Shown: positions 1 through 8,139 of the stretch, one piece after another
Position numbering within the stretch: position 1 is the first letter of the stretch
How the letters are laid out: every line of letters starts with the position of its first letter
Assembly (NCBI GenBank): GCA_009908385.1
Contig: JAAAPE010000092.1
Location: 1 to 64,000, forward strand
DNA: 64,000 nt
Source: Gammaproteobacteria bacterium
GTDB lineage: Bacteria; Pseudomonadota; Gammaproteobacteria; Xanthomonadales; Wenzhouxiangellaceae
Reading direction: 5' to 3'
The notes under the pieces: model-generated
Told to the model about the DNA's origin: nothing
What the model saw: only the letters and a program-made list of their open reading frames with translations
Database searches by the model: none
Position numbers and translations under genes: made by a program

Positions 1-401
1 CGAGGCGGCGCCGGGCGTAGTGGGGCTACGTCAAGCCGGCTCAACGCCGCAGGCGGGCGCGTCCGAAACTCCCGAAGGGCTCGCCGTGAAGCGCCCGTGG
101 CAGCGCAGGCAGAACGCGAGGGCGGTTTCGCGAAGCGAATGAGCGTTCGCGTGGCGCCGTAGCGCGTGTTCTCGGCGCTTGATGTAGCGATGGCTACACC
201 GGCGCACCGACGCCTTGCCACTAACGCTTCACGGCGAGCTGAGCCGTGGCCCAACCCGGTTCTCGATGGTCCTCGCGCAGGAAAAAAGTTACCCGGCGCA
301 AGAGCCTGCGAAGCAGGCCGGCCGGAACCGCCTTTGACTTGTCGAGGGCGTCCGCGCGCTCGGTGCCGCATTCCGCGCTAGCGACAGACTCTTCGACCGA
401 C
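1..401. repeat. Non-coding hairpin-rich repeat region downstream of the fimX-like gene
   Basis: No credible gene lies here. A perfect 15-bp inverted repeat pairs 79-93 with 225-239 (arm GCTCGCCGTGAAGCG), and similarity continues inward (GTGGCA at 97-102 against its complement on the right). Short hairpins lie at 16-30 (CGTAG/CTACG) and 183-198 (TGTAG/CTACA), with a further CGCGAA/TTCGCG pairing at 129-151. The part from about 270 to 400 is open in several frames but looks like repeat-derived sequence rather than protein. The layout of nested hairpins resembles dispersed intergenic repeats of high-GC gammaproteobacteria. That assignment is inferred, since only this one copy is visible. The window begins inside the region, so its left border is unknown. 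Confidence 0.5.
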
Positions 402-2459
402 CTACGCCGAAGCTTCTTCCCGAACGAACTCCCCCTGCACGAGGATGATGCCGAACTGCCACAGCGTGGCCAGGTCGCCGGTGTTCTCGACCTTGGGCGC
501 GATGACACGGGTGTCGTGCTCCCGGGCGTGGCTGACCAGGGTGGACAGCTTCTGGCGCAGATCGTCGTTGTCGCTGAGGTTCTGGATCATTTCCGGTGCC
601 AGGCGCGCGAAATCGACCTCCATATGGCGCAGCAGGCTGTCGATGGGTGCGTCGGGCCCGACGTCGCAAAGGGCGAAGCGGCAGCCGGCCTTCCTGAACT
701 GTTCGATGAAGGACTGCACAGGCCGCAGCTTTTCCCGGATTTCCGTTTCCCGGAACCCGAGGATCACCCTGGCCGGGTCGAGCGCGCCGTCGCCGAAGCG
801 CTTGTAGAGGTCGAGGGCCGCCTGCTCGTCGCTCACGGTATCGAGACTGATCGGCACCAGCCACTGGGCGCCGTCGCCTTCGCGTTCGTTGATCAGTGCC
901 TGCAAGCGGTCGATCATATCGGTGTCGAGCCGGGTCGCGAGACCGACGCGCGATGCCGGGCCCATGTACACGGAGGGCAGAACGACCTCGTCGCTGTCTT
1001 CCGGGCGCAGCCGGGTTTCGACTTCGCTGATCAGGAACTCATCGTCTTCCATGCTCGTGATCGGCGAGGTCACGAGGCTGAGTTCGTCATGGTCGAGGGC
1101 GTGGCGCAGCCTTTCGGCCCAGGCGCTGTCGTCTTCATCGCCTTCCGCCGACACCTTCGGTCGATAACGGACGTAGCCCTTGCCGCCGGCGCGCAGCGCC
1201 TCGGCCAGCGCCGACTCGGACTGCTCGATCAGTGCTTCGGGGTGAGGCAGTTCGCTGCCGGCCACGGCCAGGCCCACGCTCGCCGACACCGTGAGGCTGT
1301 TGTCGCGGACATCGATGATTCGCCCCGCGCACTGTTCCACGATTTCACTGGCCAGCTGCTCGGCCTCACCACGGTCTCGGCAGTTGGCGATCAGTGCGAA
1401 GGTATGGTCGCGGAGCCGGGCCATGATCCGTTCATCGCCGGCGGTCGCTCGAAACAGCTCGGCGGTTTCGCGGATCAGGTCGTCGGTCGCGCCCACGCCC
1501 ACCTTGTCGAGCAGGTCGTCATGGTTGTCGAGCGACAGGGCGAGTACCGACAGGCCGGAGGTGTCCGCCCGCTCGTCGACGGACTGCTCGAGCCGGTCGA
1601 TGAAGCTCTGGGCATTGAGCATGCCGGTCAGGAAATCGGAGGTGCGCAGCTTGCGCAGTTCTTCCTCGAGCTCCGGATCGGCCTGGGCGACCTTTTCGCG
1701 CACGAGCATCTGCGCGCAGTATTCGCCGCCGTAGCGGGCCGGCGAGAACGCCACCGATGCGGTAAAGGCCGTGCCGTCTTGCCGGTGTGCGTTCAGCTGC
1801 AGCGTCTCGTCGGGCAGCTCGTCGCGTGAAATCGCCTTGAGCACCTGCTTGAGATCGGGCACCTCGTCGCTGCCCGAGAACAGGTCGAGCATCGACAGGC
1901 CCTCGAGATCCTCGAAGCCGTCGTAGCCGAAAAGTTCCAGGTAGGCCCGGTTGGCATAGATGTGCAACCCTTCGTGGATGTAGGCGATGGCTTCGCTGGA
2001 GCTGTCGAGCAGCAGCGTGTAGCGGTCCTCGATATCGGCCAGGCTCCTGAGGGCGAGCCTGGCGTCCTTGCGGGCCCGGAGCGATTCGACCTGGCCCAGC
2101 GCGAGGCGCTTGAGCTGCCGCAGGCCGGCCTGGTTGACGATGCCCTCCACGCCGGCTCCGGCAACCGCGAGCGCGGCCGGGGCGTCTTCTCCGTCGACCA
2201 TCGCCACGACGGGAACGAAGGCGTCCTGTTCGCGCGCTGCGCGAACGCTCGCTTCGAACAGACCGAGATCGGCCGAGTCGACGTTGACCATGACCATGTC
2301 CACGGGCTCCGAAGCGAAGATCCGGCTGACCGCGTTGGCAGTGTCCGCGAAGAGGGTGCGGACACCGGCGTCCTCCCCCAGCATCTGGGCGAGCTGCTTG
2401 GGTGCGGAAGGGTCGTCGGTGACCGTCAGGATGCGGATCTCGGTAGGCTGGTTCGCCAT
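402..2459 (-). CDS. fimX: FimX-like degenerate REC-PAS-GGDEF-EAL c-di-GMP effector
   Basis: The protein has 685 residues, about the length of Pseudomonas FimX. Domain order is receiver-like (about 1-130), PAS (about 145-255), GGDEF (about 270-430) and EAL (about 445-680). The cyclase signature is replaced by RDHTF at 350-354. The EAL signature reads SEVETRLR (478-485), and the metal-binding DDFGTG-type motif is DVGPDAP (599-605). Neither enzymatic site is therefore intact, which fits a c-di-GMP binding effector rather than an enzyme. In Pseudomonas and Xanthomonas, FimX binds c-di-GMP through its EAL domain and acts with PilZ and PilB at the cell pole to promote type IV pilus assembly. A pilZ gene lies at 52164 and pilW at 22043 in this window. 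AAGG precedes the ATG at a usable distance. The exact name is by architecture, not by search. Confidence 0.72.
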   Translation of the reverse strand: MANQPTEIRILTVTDDPSAPKQLAQMLGEDAGVRTLFADTANAVSRIFASEPVDMVMVNVDSADLGLFEASVRAAREQDAFVPVVAMVDGEDAPAALAVAGAGVEGIVNQAGLRQLKRLALGQVESLRARKDARLALRSLADIEDRYTLLLDSSSEAIAYIHEGLHIYANRAYLELFGYDGFEDLEGLSMLDLFSGSDEVPDLKQVLKAISRDELPDETLQLNAHRQDGTAFTASVAFSPARYGGEYCAQMLVREKVAQADPELEEELRKLRTSDFLTGMLNAQSFIDRLEQSVDERADTSGLSVLALSLDNHDDLLDKVGVGATDDLIRETAELFRATAGDERIMARLRDHTFALIANCRDRGEAEQLASEIVEQCAGRIIDVRDNSLTVSASVGLAVAGSELPHPEALIEQSESALAEALRAGGKGYVRYRPKVSAEGDEDDSAWAERLRHALDHDELSLVTSPITSMEDDEFLISEVETRLRPEDSDEVVLPSVYMGPASRVGLATRLDTDMIDRLQALINEREGDGAQWLVPISLDTVSDEQAALDLYKRFGDGALDPARVILGFRETEIREKLRPVQSFIEQFRKAGCRFALCDVGPDAPIDSLLRHMEVDFARLAPEMIQNLSDNDDLRQKLSTLVSHAREHDTRVIAPKVENTGDLATLWQFGIILVQGEFVREEASA

Positions 2460-2511
2460 CGGGGCTACCTTGTCTAAGGACTCGTGAATCTTAGCGCTGC
2501 TGGAGGCTCGA

Positions 2512-3525
2512 TTAAAGTACCGGAAGCTTGTAAGGTTCGCCGGCGACCTCCCGTACGAGCCTGGGAACGAGGTAGCCGGACAGTTCGCGACGTAGTGAAT
2601 CCATCAGGTTCCCGAGGCGCGCGGCGTCGGTTTCGAAGCGCTGGGCGCCACTGACCGGGTCGAGCAGGTGGAGGTAATAGGGCAGGGCGCCCGCTTCGAA
2701 TCCGCGGCGCATGAGCGCGCCCAGGGCGGTCGCCGAGTCATTGATTCCGGCCAGCAGAACGGCCTGGTTGAGCACATGTGCGCCGCGCCGGCGCAGTCTC
2801 AGGATGGCGTCGTCGACATGCTCGTCGAATTCGTTGGCGTGATTGGCGTGGACGACGAAGACGACGGGCCAGGGTATCGAGCCGACCCAGTCGAGGAGGT
2901 TGTTGGTGATGCGATCGGGCAGGATCACCGGCATGCGGGTGTGGATTCGAATGCGACGCAGATGGGCGATCGAGGCCAGCGCGTCGGTCAGCTCGCGCAA
3001 CCGCCGGGTGGGCAGCATCAGCGGATCGCCACCGGAGAGGATCACCTCTTCGATGCTCGGGTCGTCGGCGATGTAGTCGAGCGCCGCCCGCCAGCGGTCG
3101 GCCCCGGCCCGCTGGCTGGTATAGGGAAACGCCTGCCGAAAGCAATAGCGGCAGTGAACCGCGCATGCACCGGTCGTGACCAGCAGGGCGCGTCCTTCGT
3201 ACTTGTGCAGGATGCCGGGCCCCTTCGCGCTCGCGCGGTCGCCGACCGGGTCGTCGCTGTAGCCGGCTGCGGCGATCGACTCGGCGCGATCGGGCAGCAC
3301 CTGGAGCAGCAGCGGGTCGCGGCGCTGCCCTGGCTGCATGCGCGCGATGAACGCCTGTGGCACGAGCGTGGGGAAGTGGCTGTCGGCGGGTTCGCCCAGC
3401 GGGTCCAGGCCGAGCTGTTCGAGCAGCCGGGCCGGTTTCCGGACGGCGGCCGAAAGCTGTTCGCGCCAGCGTGCCTGCTTGGGTGCAAACGCCGTTCGCG
3501 CTAAACTATCGGTTTGCATCAGCAC
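2512..3525 (-). CDS. epmB: EF-P beta-lysylation protein EpmB (lysine 2,3-aminomutase family)
   Basis: This radical SAM, PLP-dependent aminomutase of 337 residues converts (S)-alpha-lysine to (R)-beta-lysine for attachment to elongation factor P. The [4Fe-4S] motif CAVHCRYC gives C121, C125 and C128, followed by the glycine-rich LSGGDPLML segment typical of the KamA/EpmB family. Its length matches short EpmB proteins rather than the longer clostridial KamA. It is divergently transcribed from efp across a 66-bp gap, and efp is its substrate gene. The first in-frame start is GTG at 3525; an ATG two codons later (3519) with GAGAG upstream is equally possible. The partner ligase EpmA is not in this window. 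Confidence 0.93.
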   Translation of the reverse strand: MLMQTDSLARTAFAPKQARWREQLSAAVRKPARLLEQLGLDPLGEPADSHFPTLVPQAFIARMQPGQRRDPLLLQVLPDRAESIAAAGYSDDPVGDRASAKGPGILHKYEGRALLVTTGACAVHCRYCFRQAFPYTSQRAGADRWRAALDYIADDPSIEEVILSGGDPLMLPTRRLRELTDALASIAHLRRIRIHTRMPVILPDRITNNLLDWVGSIPWPVVFVVHANHANEFDEHVDDAILRLRRRGAHVLNQAVLLAGINDSATALGALMRRGFEAGALPYYLHLLDPVSGAQRFETDAARLGNLMDSLRRELSGYLVPRLVREVAGEPYKLPVL

Positions 3526-3591
3526 TCTCGTCTCGAAGAATCTTCGCCTCGACCCCTGGTGGCCGGGGCGTCATTGTAATCCGGAGTCATC

Positions 3592-4161
3592 ATGGCAACT
3601 TACAGTACCAGCGAGTTCAAGTCGGGCCTCAAGATCATTCTCGACGGAGATCCCTACAACATCGTCGAAAACGAGTTCGTCAAGCCCGGCAAGGGTCAGG
3701 CCTTCAGTCGCGTGAAGGTCCGCAACCTGCTCACCGGACGCGTGATCGAGCGGACCTTCAAGTCCGGTGATTCCGTCGAAGCCGCCGACGTGTTCGAAAA
3801 GGAGGTCCAGTATCTCTACAGCGACGGCGAGTTCTGGCACTTCATGGATCCCGACTCCTTCGAGCAGCTGCCCGCCGACGAGAAGGTGGTCGGTGACTCG
3901 GCGCAGTGGCTCAAGGAAGAGGACATGTGCCAGGTGACCCTGTGGAACGGTGCGCCGATCCAGATTCTCCCGCCCAACTTCGTCGAACTCAAGATCGTCG
4001 AAACCGACCCCGGGCTCAAGGGCGACACCTCGGGCAGCGGCGGCAAGCCGGCCCGCCTGGAAACGGGCGCCACCGTGCGCGTCCCCCTGTTCGTGCAGGA
4101 AGGGGAGGTGATCAAGGTCGATACCCGCAAGGGTGAATACCTCTCGCGCGTGAAGGACTGA
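3592..4161 (+). CDS. efp: Elongation factor P
   Basis: This 189-residue, three-domain protein stimulates peptide bond formation at polyproline stretches on the ribosome. The modification loop reads KPGKGQA, placing a lysine at position 34. That is the residue carrying beta-lysine in the EpmA/EpmB pathway, as opposed to the arginine of EarP-type EF-P. The neighbouring divergent epmB gene agrees with a lysine-modified protein. The C-terminal signature region ([23 protein letters not shown]) is conserved. GGAG lies seven bases upstream of the ATG. The gap to epmB (3526-3591) must contain both promoters; no strong hexamers stand out there. Confidence 0.97.
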   Translation: MATYSTSEFKSGLKIILDGDPYNIVENEFVKPGKGQAFSRVKVRNLLTGRVIERTFKSGDSVEAADVFEKEVQYLYSDGEFWHFMDPDSFEQLPADEKVVGDSAQWLKEEDMCQVTLWNGAPIQILPPNFVELKIVETDPGLKGDTSGSGGKPARLETGATVRVPLFVQEGEVIKVDTRKGEYLSRVKD

Positions 4162-4165
4162 TCCG

Positions 4166-5512
4166 GTGGGCGACACCCGCGAACTGCTGCTTCCCCGCTG
4201 GATCGTTCCCGTCCGGCCCGAAGGGCTCGTGCTCGAAGCGCACGGCCTGTTGATCGAGGACGGCGCCATCGCGGAGCTCGCACCGGCGGCCGAACTGCTC
4301 GAAGCGCACCCGGAAGTGACGACGACAAGGCTGCCGGACCACGCGCTGATGCCGGGCCTCGTGAACATCCACACGCACAGCGCGATGGCCCTGATGCGCG
4401 GTCTCGCCGATGACCTGCCGCTGATGCGCTGGCTCGAGGATCATATCTGGCCGACGGAGCAGCGCTGGGTCGGTGCCGAGTTCGTGCGCGTCGGCACGGA
4501 ACTGGCGCTGGCCGAGATGATCCGGGGCGGCACGACCTGTTTCAACGACAACTACTTCTTTCCCGACGTGACCGCGGTCGCGGCCGACCAGGCCGGCATG
4601 CGCGCGGCGATCGGCATTCCGATCATTTCGGTGCCGACGGCCTGGGCCCAGACCGAGGACGAGTACTTCAGGCGCGGGCTGGACATGCACCAGCAGCTGC
4701 ACGACTTCCCGCTGGTCTCGTCGGCCTTCGCGCCGCACGCGCCTTACACGGTTACCGACAAGGCCTTCGAGCGGATTCGTTCCCTGGCCGAGGAAATGGA
4801 CATCCCGGTCCACCTGCACCTGCTGGAGACGGCCGGCGAGATCCAGCTCAGCCACGATGAATTCGGCATGGCGCCGCTCGATCGCATGGATGCCCTGGGC
4901 CTGCTGACCGATCGCCTGCTCGCGGTCCACATGACGCAGCTCGACGATCCGGATATCGCGCGGCTGGCGCGCCGCGGTGTGCACGTCCTGCACTGTCCGG
5001 CGTCCAATCTCAAGCTCGCCAGCGGTACCTGCCGCGTCGCCGACCTGGACGCCGCCGGCGTCAACGTGGCGATCGGGACCGACGGCGCGGCGAGCAACAA
5101 CACCCTGGACATGTTCGCGGAGACGAGGCTGGCCGCCCTTGTGGCCAAGGGTGCGAGCGGCAATCCCGAAGCCGTACCCGCGGAGCGGGCCCTGTCGATG
5201 GCGACGATCAACGGCGCCCGAGCGCTGGGCCAGCACGACCGTTTCGGTTCGATCGAGCCCGGCAAGCGCGCCGACCTCGCGGCGGTCGACCTGTCGGCGA
5301 TGGAAACCGCACCCGTCCACCACGTCATATCGCATCTCGTCTATGCCGCCTCGCGGCACCAGGTCAGCGACGTCTGGATAGACGGACGACGGGTCCTCGA
5401 GCGAGGCGCCCTGACGACCATCGATGCCGAGCGCACGGCCCGCGAGACCGAGCAATGGGGCCGGCGCCTGCTCGAAAGCGACCGCCGCTCGGCCGGAACG
5501 TCGAATCCATGA
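4166..5512 (+). CDS. TRZ/ATZ-family amidohydrolase (MTA/SAH deaminase-like)
   Basis: A 448-residue metal-dependent hydrolase of the amidohydrolase superfamily. The first metal ligands are in NIHTHSA (H69 and H71). Later conserved histidines occur in HLHLLETAGE and VLHCPASN, and the catalytic aspartate is in IGTDGAASNN. Family members closest in layout deaminate 5'-methylthioadenosine or S-adenosylhomocysteine, recycling by-products of methylation. That fits the overlapping downstream methyltransferase ubiG (ATGA overlap). The start is GTG, four bases after the efp stop, so translation may be coupled. Substrate is inferred; other adenosine, guanine or triazine substrates are possible. Confidence 0.85.
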   Translation: MGDTRELLLPRWIVPVRPEGLVLEAHGLLIEDGAIAELAPAAELLEAHPEVTTTRLPDHALMPGLVNIHTHSAMALMRGLADDLPLMRWLEDHIWPTEQRWVGAEFVRVGTELALAEMIRGGTTCFNDNYFFPDVTAVAADQAGMRAAIGIPIISVPTAWAQTEDEYFRRGLDMHQQLHDFPLVSSAFAPHAPYTVTDKAFERIRSLAEEMDIPVHLHLLETAGEIQLSHDEFGMAPLDRMDALGLLTDRLLAVHMTQLDDPDIARLARRGVHVLHCPASNLKLASGTCRVADLDAAGVNVAIGTDGAASNNTLDMFAETRLAALVAKGASGNPEAVPAERALSMATINGARALGQHDRFGSIEPGKRADLAAVDLSAMETAPVHHVISHLVYAASRHQVSDVWIDGRRVLERGALTTIDAERTARETEQWGRRLLESDRRSAGTSNP

Positions 5513-6225
5513 GTGAACCGATCGAACACGAAAACGTCGACCCGCGCGAGGCGGGCCGCTTCGACGCCCTGGCGGCCCGTTGGTGGGATCCGGAAGGGGA
5601 CTTCCGAACCCTGCACGACATCAACGGCCCGCGCGTGGAGTACCTGGCCGAGCGCGTGGCGCTGGACTCTTCGCGCGTTCTCGACGTCGGCTGCGGCGGC
5701 GGCGTGCTCAGCGAGGCGCTGGCCGAACGCGGCGCGCGCGTGACCGGCATCGACGCGGCCGCGCGCGCGCTCGAGGTCGCGCGCCTGCACATGGCCGAGT
5801 CGGGCCGGGAGATCGACTACCGGCACGTGACCGCCGAGCGTCTCGCGGAGACCGAGGCCGGGACCTTCGACGTGGTCTGCTGCCTCGAGATGCTCGAACA
5901 CGTGCCCGATCCGGAGCGGACCGTAGCGGCCTGCGCGCAACTTTGCCGACCCGGTGGCCGCTTGCTTTTCAGCACGATCAACCGCTCGCCGCTGGCGTGG
6001 GCGACGGCCATCGTCGGCGGCGAGTACGTGCTCGGCCTGCTGCCGAGGGGCACGCATCGTTATGACCGGTTGATTCGCCCGGAGGAACTCGCCGCCGCCT
6101 GTCGGCGGAGCGGGCTGGAAGTTCGCGAGATCACGGGGATGGGCTACAACCCGGTGTCGCGCACCGTCCATATCGGTGGCACGCCGCGGGTCAATTACTT
6201 CCTCTTCGCCGCCAGACCCGAGTGA
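5509..6225 (+). CDS. ubiG: Ubiquinone biosynthesis O-methyltransferase UbiG
   Basis: UbiG performs both O-methylation steps of ubiquinone synthesis using S-adenosylmethionine. The 238-residue protein carries the SAM-binding motif LDVGCGGGVLSEALAERGA (58-76), the acidic GID segment after the second strand, and the UbiG N-terminal pattern ARWWDPEGDFRTLHDINGPR. I chose the ATG that overlaps the upstream stop codon (ATGA); an upstream extension would add an uncharacteristic arginine-rich leader. The downstream neighbour mupP and a YciK-like SDR further on reproduce an order known from Pseudomonas (ubiG-mupP-yciK). Confidence 0.96.
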   Translation: MSEPIEHENVDPREAGRFDALAARWWDPEGDFRTLHDINGPRVEYLAERVALDSSRVLDVGCGGGVLSEALAERGARVTGIDAAARALEVARLHMAESGREIDYRHVTAERLAETEAGTFDVVCCLEMLEHVPDPERTVAACAQLCRPGGRLLFSTINRSPLAWATAIVGGEYVLGLLPRGTHRYDRLIRPEELAAACRRSGLEVREITGMGYNPVSRTVHIGGTPRVNYFLFAARPE

Positions 6226-6241
6226 TTGCGTGGTCCTGGCC

Positions 6242-6916
6242 GTGAAGACCGAGGCCGTTCTCTTCGATCTCGACGGCACACTGATCGACTCCGCCCCGGA
6301 CCTTCTGGCGGCTCTCGATCACGTTCTCGCCGGGCTGGGCCTGCCCCCGGGCGACCCGGCGGGCCTGCGCGAACACGTTTCGCGCGGCGCCAACGGCATT
6401 CTCGCGGCCGGCCTGGCCGACTGGCACGACCGGTCCGAAGCCGAGCGGGACCGTCTGCGCGGCGGCCTCCTGGATCATTACGAGGCCCATTGCTGGGTGC
6501 GTTCGGCGCCGTTCGAGGGGATCGAGCCGTTGCTCGACGAACTGGCGGAGCAGGGCATCCGCCTGGGCATCGTGACCAACAAGATCAGCCGTTTTGCCGA
6601 GCCGGTGCTAGAGGGTGCCGGCTGGAGCAGCCGCTTCGGCTGCCTGGTCACCGGCGACCGGGTGGTCCGGCCCAAGCCCGATCCCGAGCCCGTGCTGGCG
6701 GCCTGCCGGTTGCTCGGCGTGCGACCGGAACGGTCGATCTTCGTCGGCGACGACCGGCGGGACGTCCAGTCCGGGGCGGCTGCCGGCACGCGCACGGTGG
6801 TCGCCGCCTGGGGTTACCTGCCCGCCGGCGAGCAATCCGCGGACTGGCAGGCCGACGCGGTCATCGACGTGCCGTCCGCGCTGGTCGAGCTGCTGGGTAG
6901 GCCGGAGGCCGGCTGA
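6242..6916 (+). CDS. mupP: HAD phosphatase, N-acetylmuramic acid 6-phosphate phosphatase-like
   Basis: A HAD-superfamily hydrolase of about 224 residues. Motif I FDLDGTLIDSAPD sits at the N terminus with nucleophile and acid/base aspartates D9 and D11. Motif II is IVTNK, motif III includes KPDPEP, and motif IV is IFVGDDRRD. Proteins of this type directly after ubiG in Pseudomonas are MupP, which dephosphorylates MurNAc-6-phosphate in cell-wall recycling; phosphoglycolate phosphatase (Gph) is the main alternative. The start is uncertain. GTG at 6242 gives MKTEAVLFDLDG; GTG at 6230 would add four residues. Neither has a clear ribosome site. The gene ends in a TGATG overlap with the next gene. 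Confidence 0.82.
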   Translation: MKTEAVLFDLDGTLIDSAPDLLAALDHVLAGLGLPPGDPAGLREHVSRGANGILAAGLADWHDRSEAERDRLRGGLLDHYEAHCWVRSAPFEGIEPLLDELAEQGIRLGIVTNKISRFAEPVLEGAGWSSRFGCLVTGDRVVRPKPDPEPVLAACRLLGVRPERSIFVGDDRRDVQSGAAAGTRTVVAAWGYLPAGEQSADWQADAVIDVPSALVELLGRPEAG

Positions 6917-7755
6917 TGGAGCGTCCCCTGGACTGGTGCCGGGAACGCATGCTGGGGCGAGGCAGTCCGCTGGCCGCCTCGCTTCACTTCGCCCCGGAAC
7001 CGTGGCAGGACGCCATTGTGGCCCTGCGCGCGGTCGTCTCCGAGATCGCGGCGGTCCCGGATACGGTCAGCGATGCCGATATCGGACGCAAGAAGCTCGC
7101 CTGGTGGCGGAATGCGCTCGAGGAACGCGCCGCGCATCCGGCCATCGAGGCCCTGGTGGCGAGCGGTGCGGCGGACCGCCTCGCCCCGGAGCGTTTCGAG
7201 CCGCTCATCGCGCGCGTGGCCGAGACCCTCGAGAGCCCGCGATTCGAGCAGACGCAGGAAGCCTGGAATCATTGCGTCGCGCTGGGCGGGCCGGTGGCCC
7301 GCCTGGAGGCCGAGCTGATCGAACCCGATGACCTCGCCGCCGTGGACTGGGCCCTGCCGGGCGGCTTTGCCTATCTGGTGCGCCTCGTGCGGGATCTGGG
7401 GGTGGACGCGCGCGCCAACCGCTGGCTGGTGCCGCTCGATCTCCAGGCCGAGTACCAGCTGGCGCGGCAGGAGGTGGTCGATGGATCCGTCGGTCGTGGC
7501 TGGGACGGCATGGTCCGGGCCTGGCTCGAGGATTCGGGCAGGCGGGTGGTACCCGCGCTTGAAGCCCTGCCTGGCCCGGTCCGCTGGCGGCAGCGGCACC
7601 TGCTCATCCTCCACGCCCTGGATCGCCGGCTGGCGCGGGCGCTCGCGCGCCACCCCCGCCGGATTCTCGATCGGCGGGTGCGAACCGGCCAGGTCGGGAA
7701 CGTCTGGCAGGCCTGGCGCGAGGCCAGACGTCTTCGGCGGCTCAGTCGGAACTGA
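6916..7755 (+). CDS. Squalene/phytoene synthase-family protein, divergent
   Basis: The 279-residue sequence follows the trans-isoprenyl diphosphate synthase, head-to-head fold: an early SLHFAPEPWQDAIVALRAV segment, then KKLAWWRNAL (59-68), and later YLVRLVRDLGVDARANRW. The second aspartate motif is retained (D160 and D164). The first, normally DDxxD-like after the ALY/AFC helix, reads SEIAAVPD (42-49) and lacks the paired aspartates. It may therefore be non-catalytic, as for the mitochondrial assembly factor NDUFAF6, a relative of this family. It overlaps mupP by one base (TGATG) and its 3' end overlaps the convergent FmdB gene by 14 bp. No carotenoid or hopanoid gene is nearby to define a product. 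Confidence 0.65.
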   Translation: MERPLDWCRERMLGRGSPLAASLHFAPEPWQDAIVALRAVVSEIAAVPDTVSDADIGRKKLAWWRNALEERAAHPAIEALVASGAADRLAPERFEPLIARVAETLESPRFEQTQEAWNHCVALGGPVARLEAELIEPDDLAAVDWALPGGFAYLVRLVRDLGVDARANRWLVPLDLQAEYQLARQEVVDGSVGRGWDGMVRAWLEDSGRRVVPALEALPGPVRWRQRHLLILHALDRRLARALARHPRRILDRRVRTGQVGNVWQAWREARRLRRLSRN

Positions 7756-8029
7756 TGATGTCGGGCCCCTTTCCGGCCGACTTCTCGTAGACGCCCTTGC
7801 CGATCTTCCGGTACTGCGTGAATCCTGCCTTTTCCACGTCACTCGTCGAGGGCGCTTTCGAGTGCTTTCCCGCGAGGTTGGGCGAAGAGATGACGCGCCG
7901 CACGGCATGGCCGCAGTAGGGACATTGCTCCATGGGGGGATCGTCGATCTTCTGGAGGATCGTCACCGGTTGGCTGCAGTAGTCGCAACCCCTGGAGGGC
8001 TCGGTGCTGACGTATTCGTAGAACGGCAT
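7742..8029 (-). CDS. FmdB-family zinc ribbon protein
   Basis: A 95-residue protein beginning MPFYEYVS, the hallmark start of the FmdB/CxxC_CxxC_SSSS family. Two CxxC pairs, CDYC (C15, C18) and CPYC (C36, C39), should bind one zinc. The tail (KAPSTSDVEKAGFTQYRKIGKGVYEK) is polar and probably disordered. The family was named from a regulator of formamide metabolism but has no established biochemical role in most bacteria. I chose the internal ATG because the conserved MPFYEY motif starts there; the open frame upstream is arginine-rich and not family-like. It converges on and overlaps the squalene synthase-like gene. Confidence 0.88.
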   Translation of the reverse strand: MPFYEYVSTEPSRGCDYCSQPVTILQKIDDPPMEQCPYCGHAVRRVISSPNLAGKHSKAPSTSDVEKAGFTQYRKIGKGVYEKSAGKGPDIISSD

Positions 8030-8139
8030 GCGCCGATTGTACCGTCGCCTGCAGCCCGGCGGCAGCGATACCGCCCGGGTCGGTGGGGAATCTGCGACAA
8101 TGCCGCCCCTGGATCGACCCGCAAGCGGAACGCTGAACG

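Noticed and set aside
221-508. 95-codon minus-strand frame ending in QLAVKR
   Set aside because: It lies largely in the hairpin repeat and partly over the fimX-like 3' end; probably a translated repeat, not a gene.
246-1829. 527-codon open frame opposite the fimX-like gene
   Set aside because: It is antisense to a well-supported domain protein, has no recognisable motif, and is of the kind produced by GC-rich third positions.
3526-3591. Promoter pair between epmB and efp
   Set aside because: TGTAAT near 3574 resembles a -10, but no matching -35 at the right distance was found on either strand.
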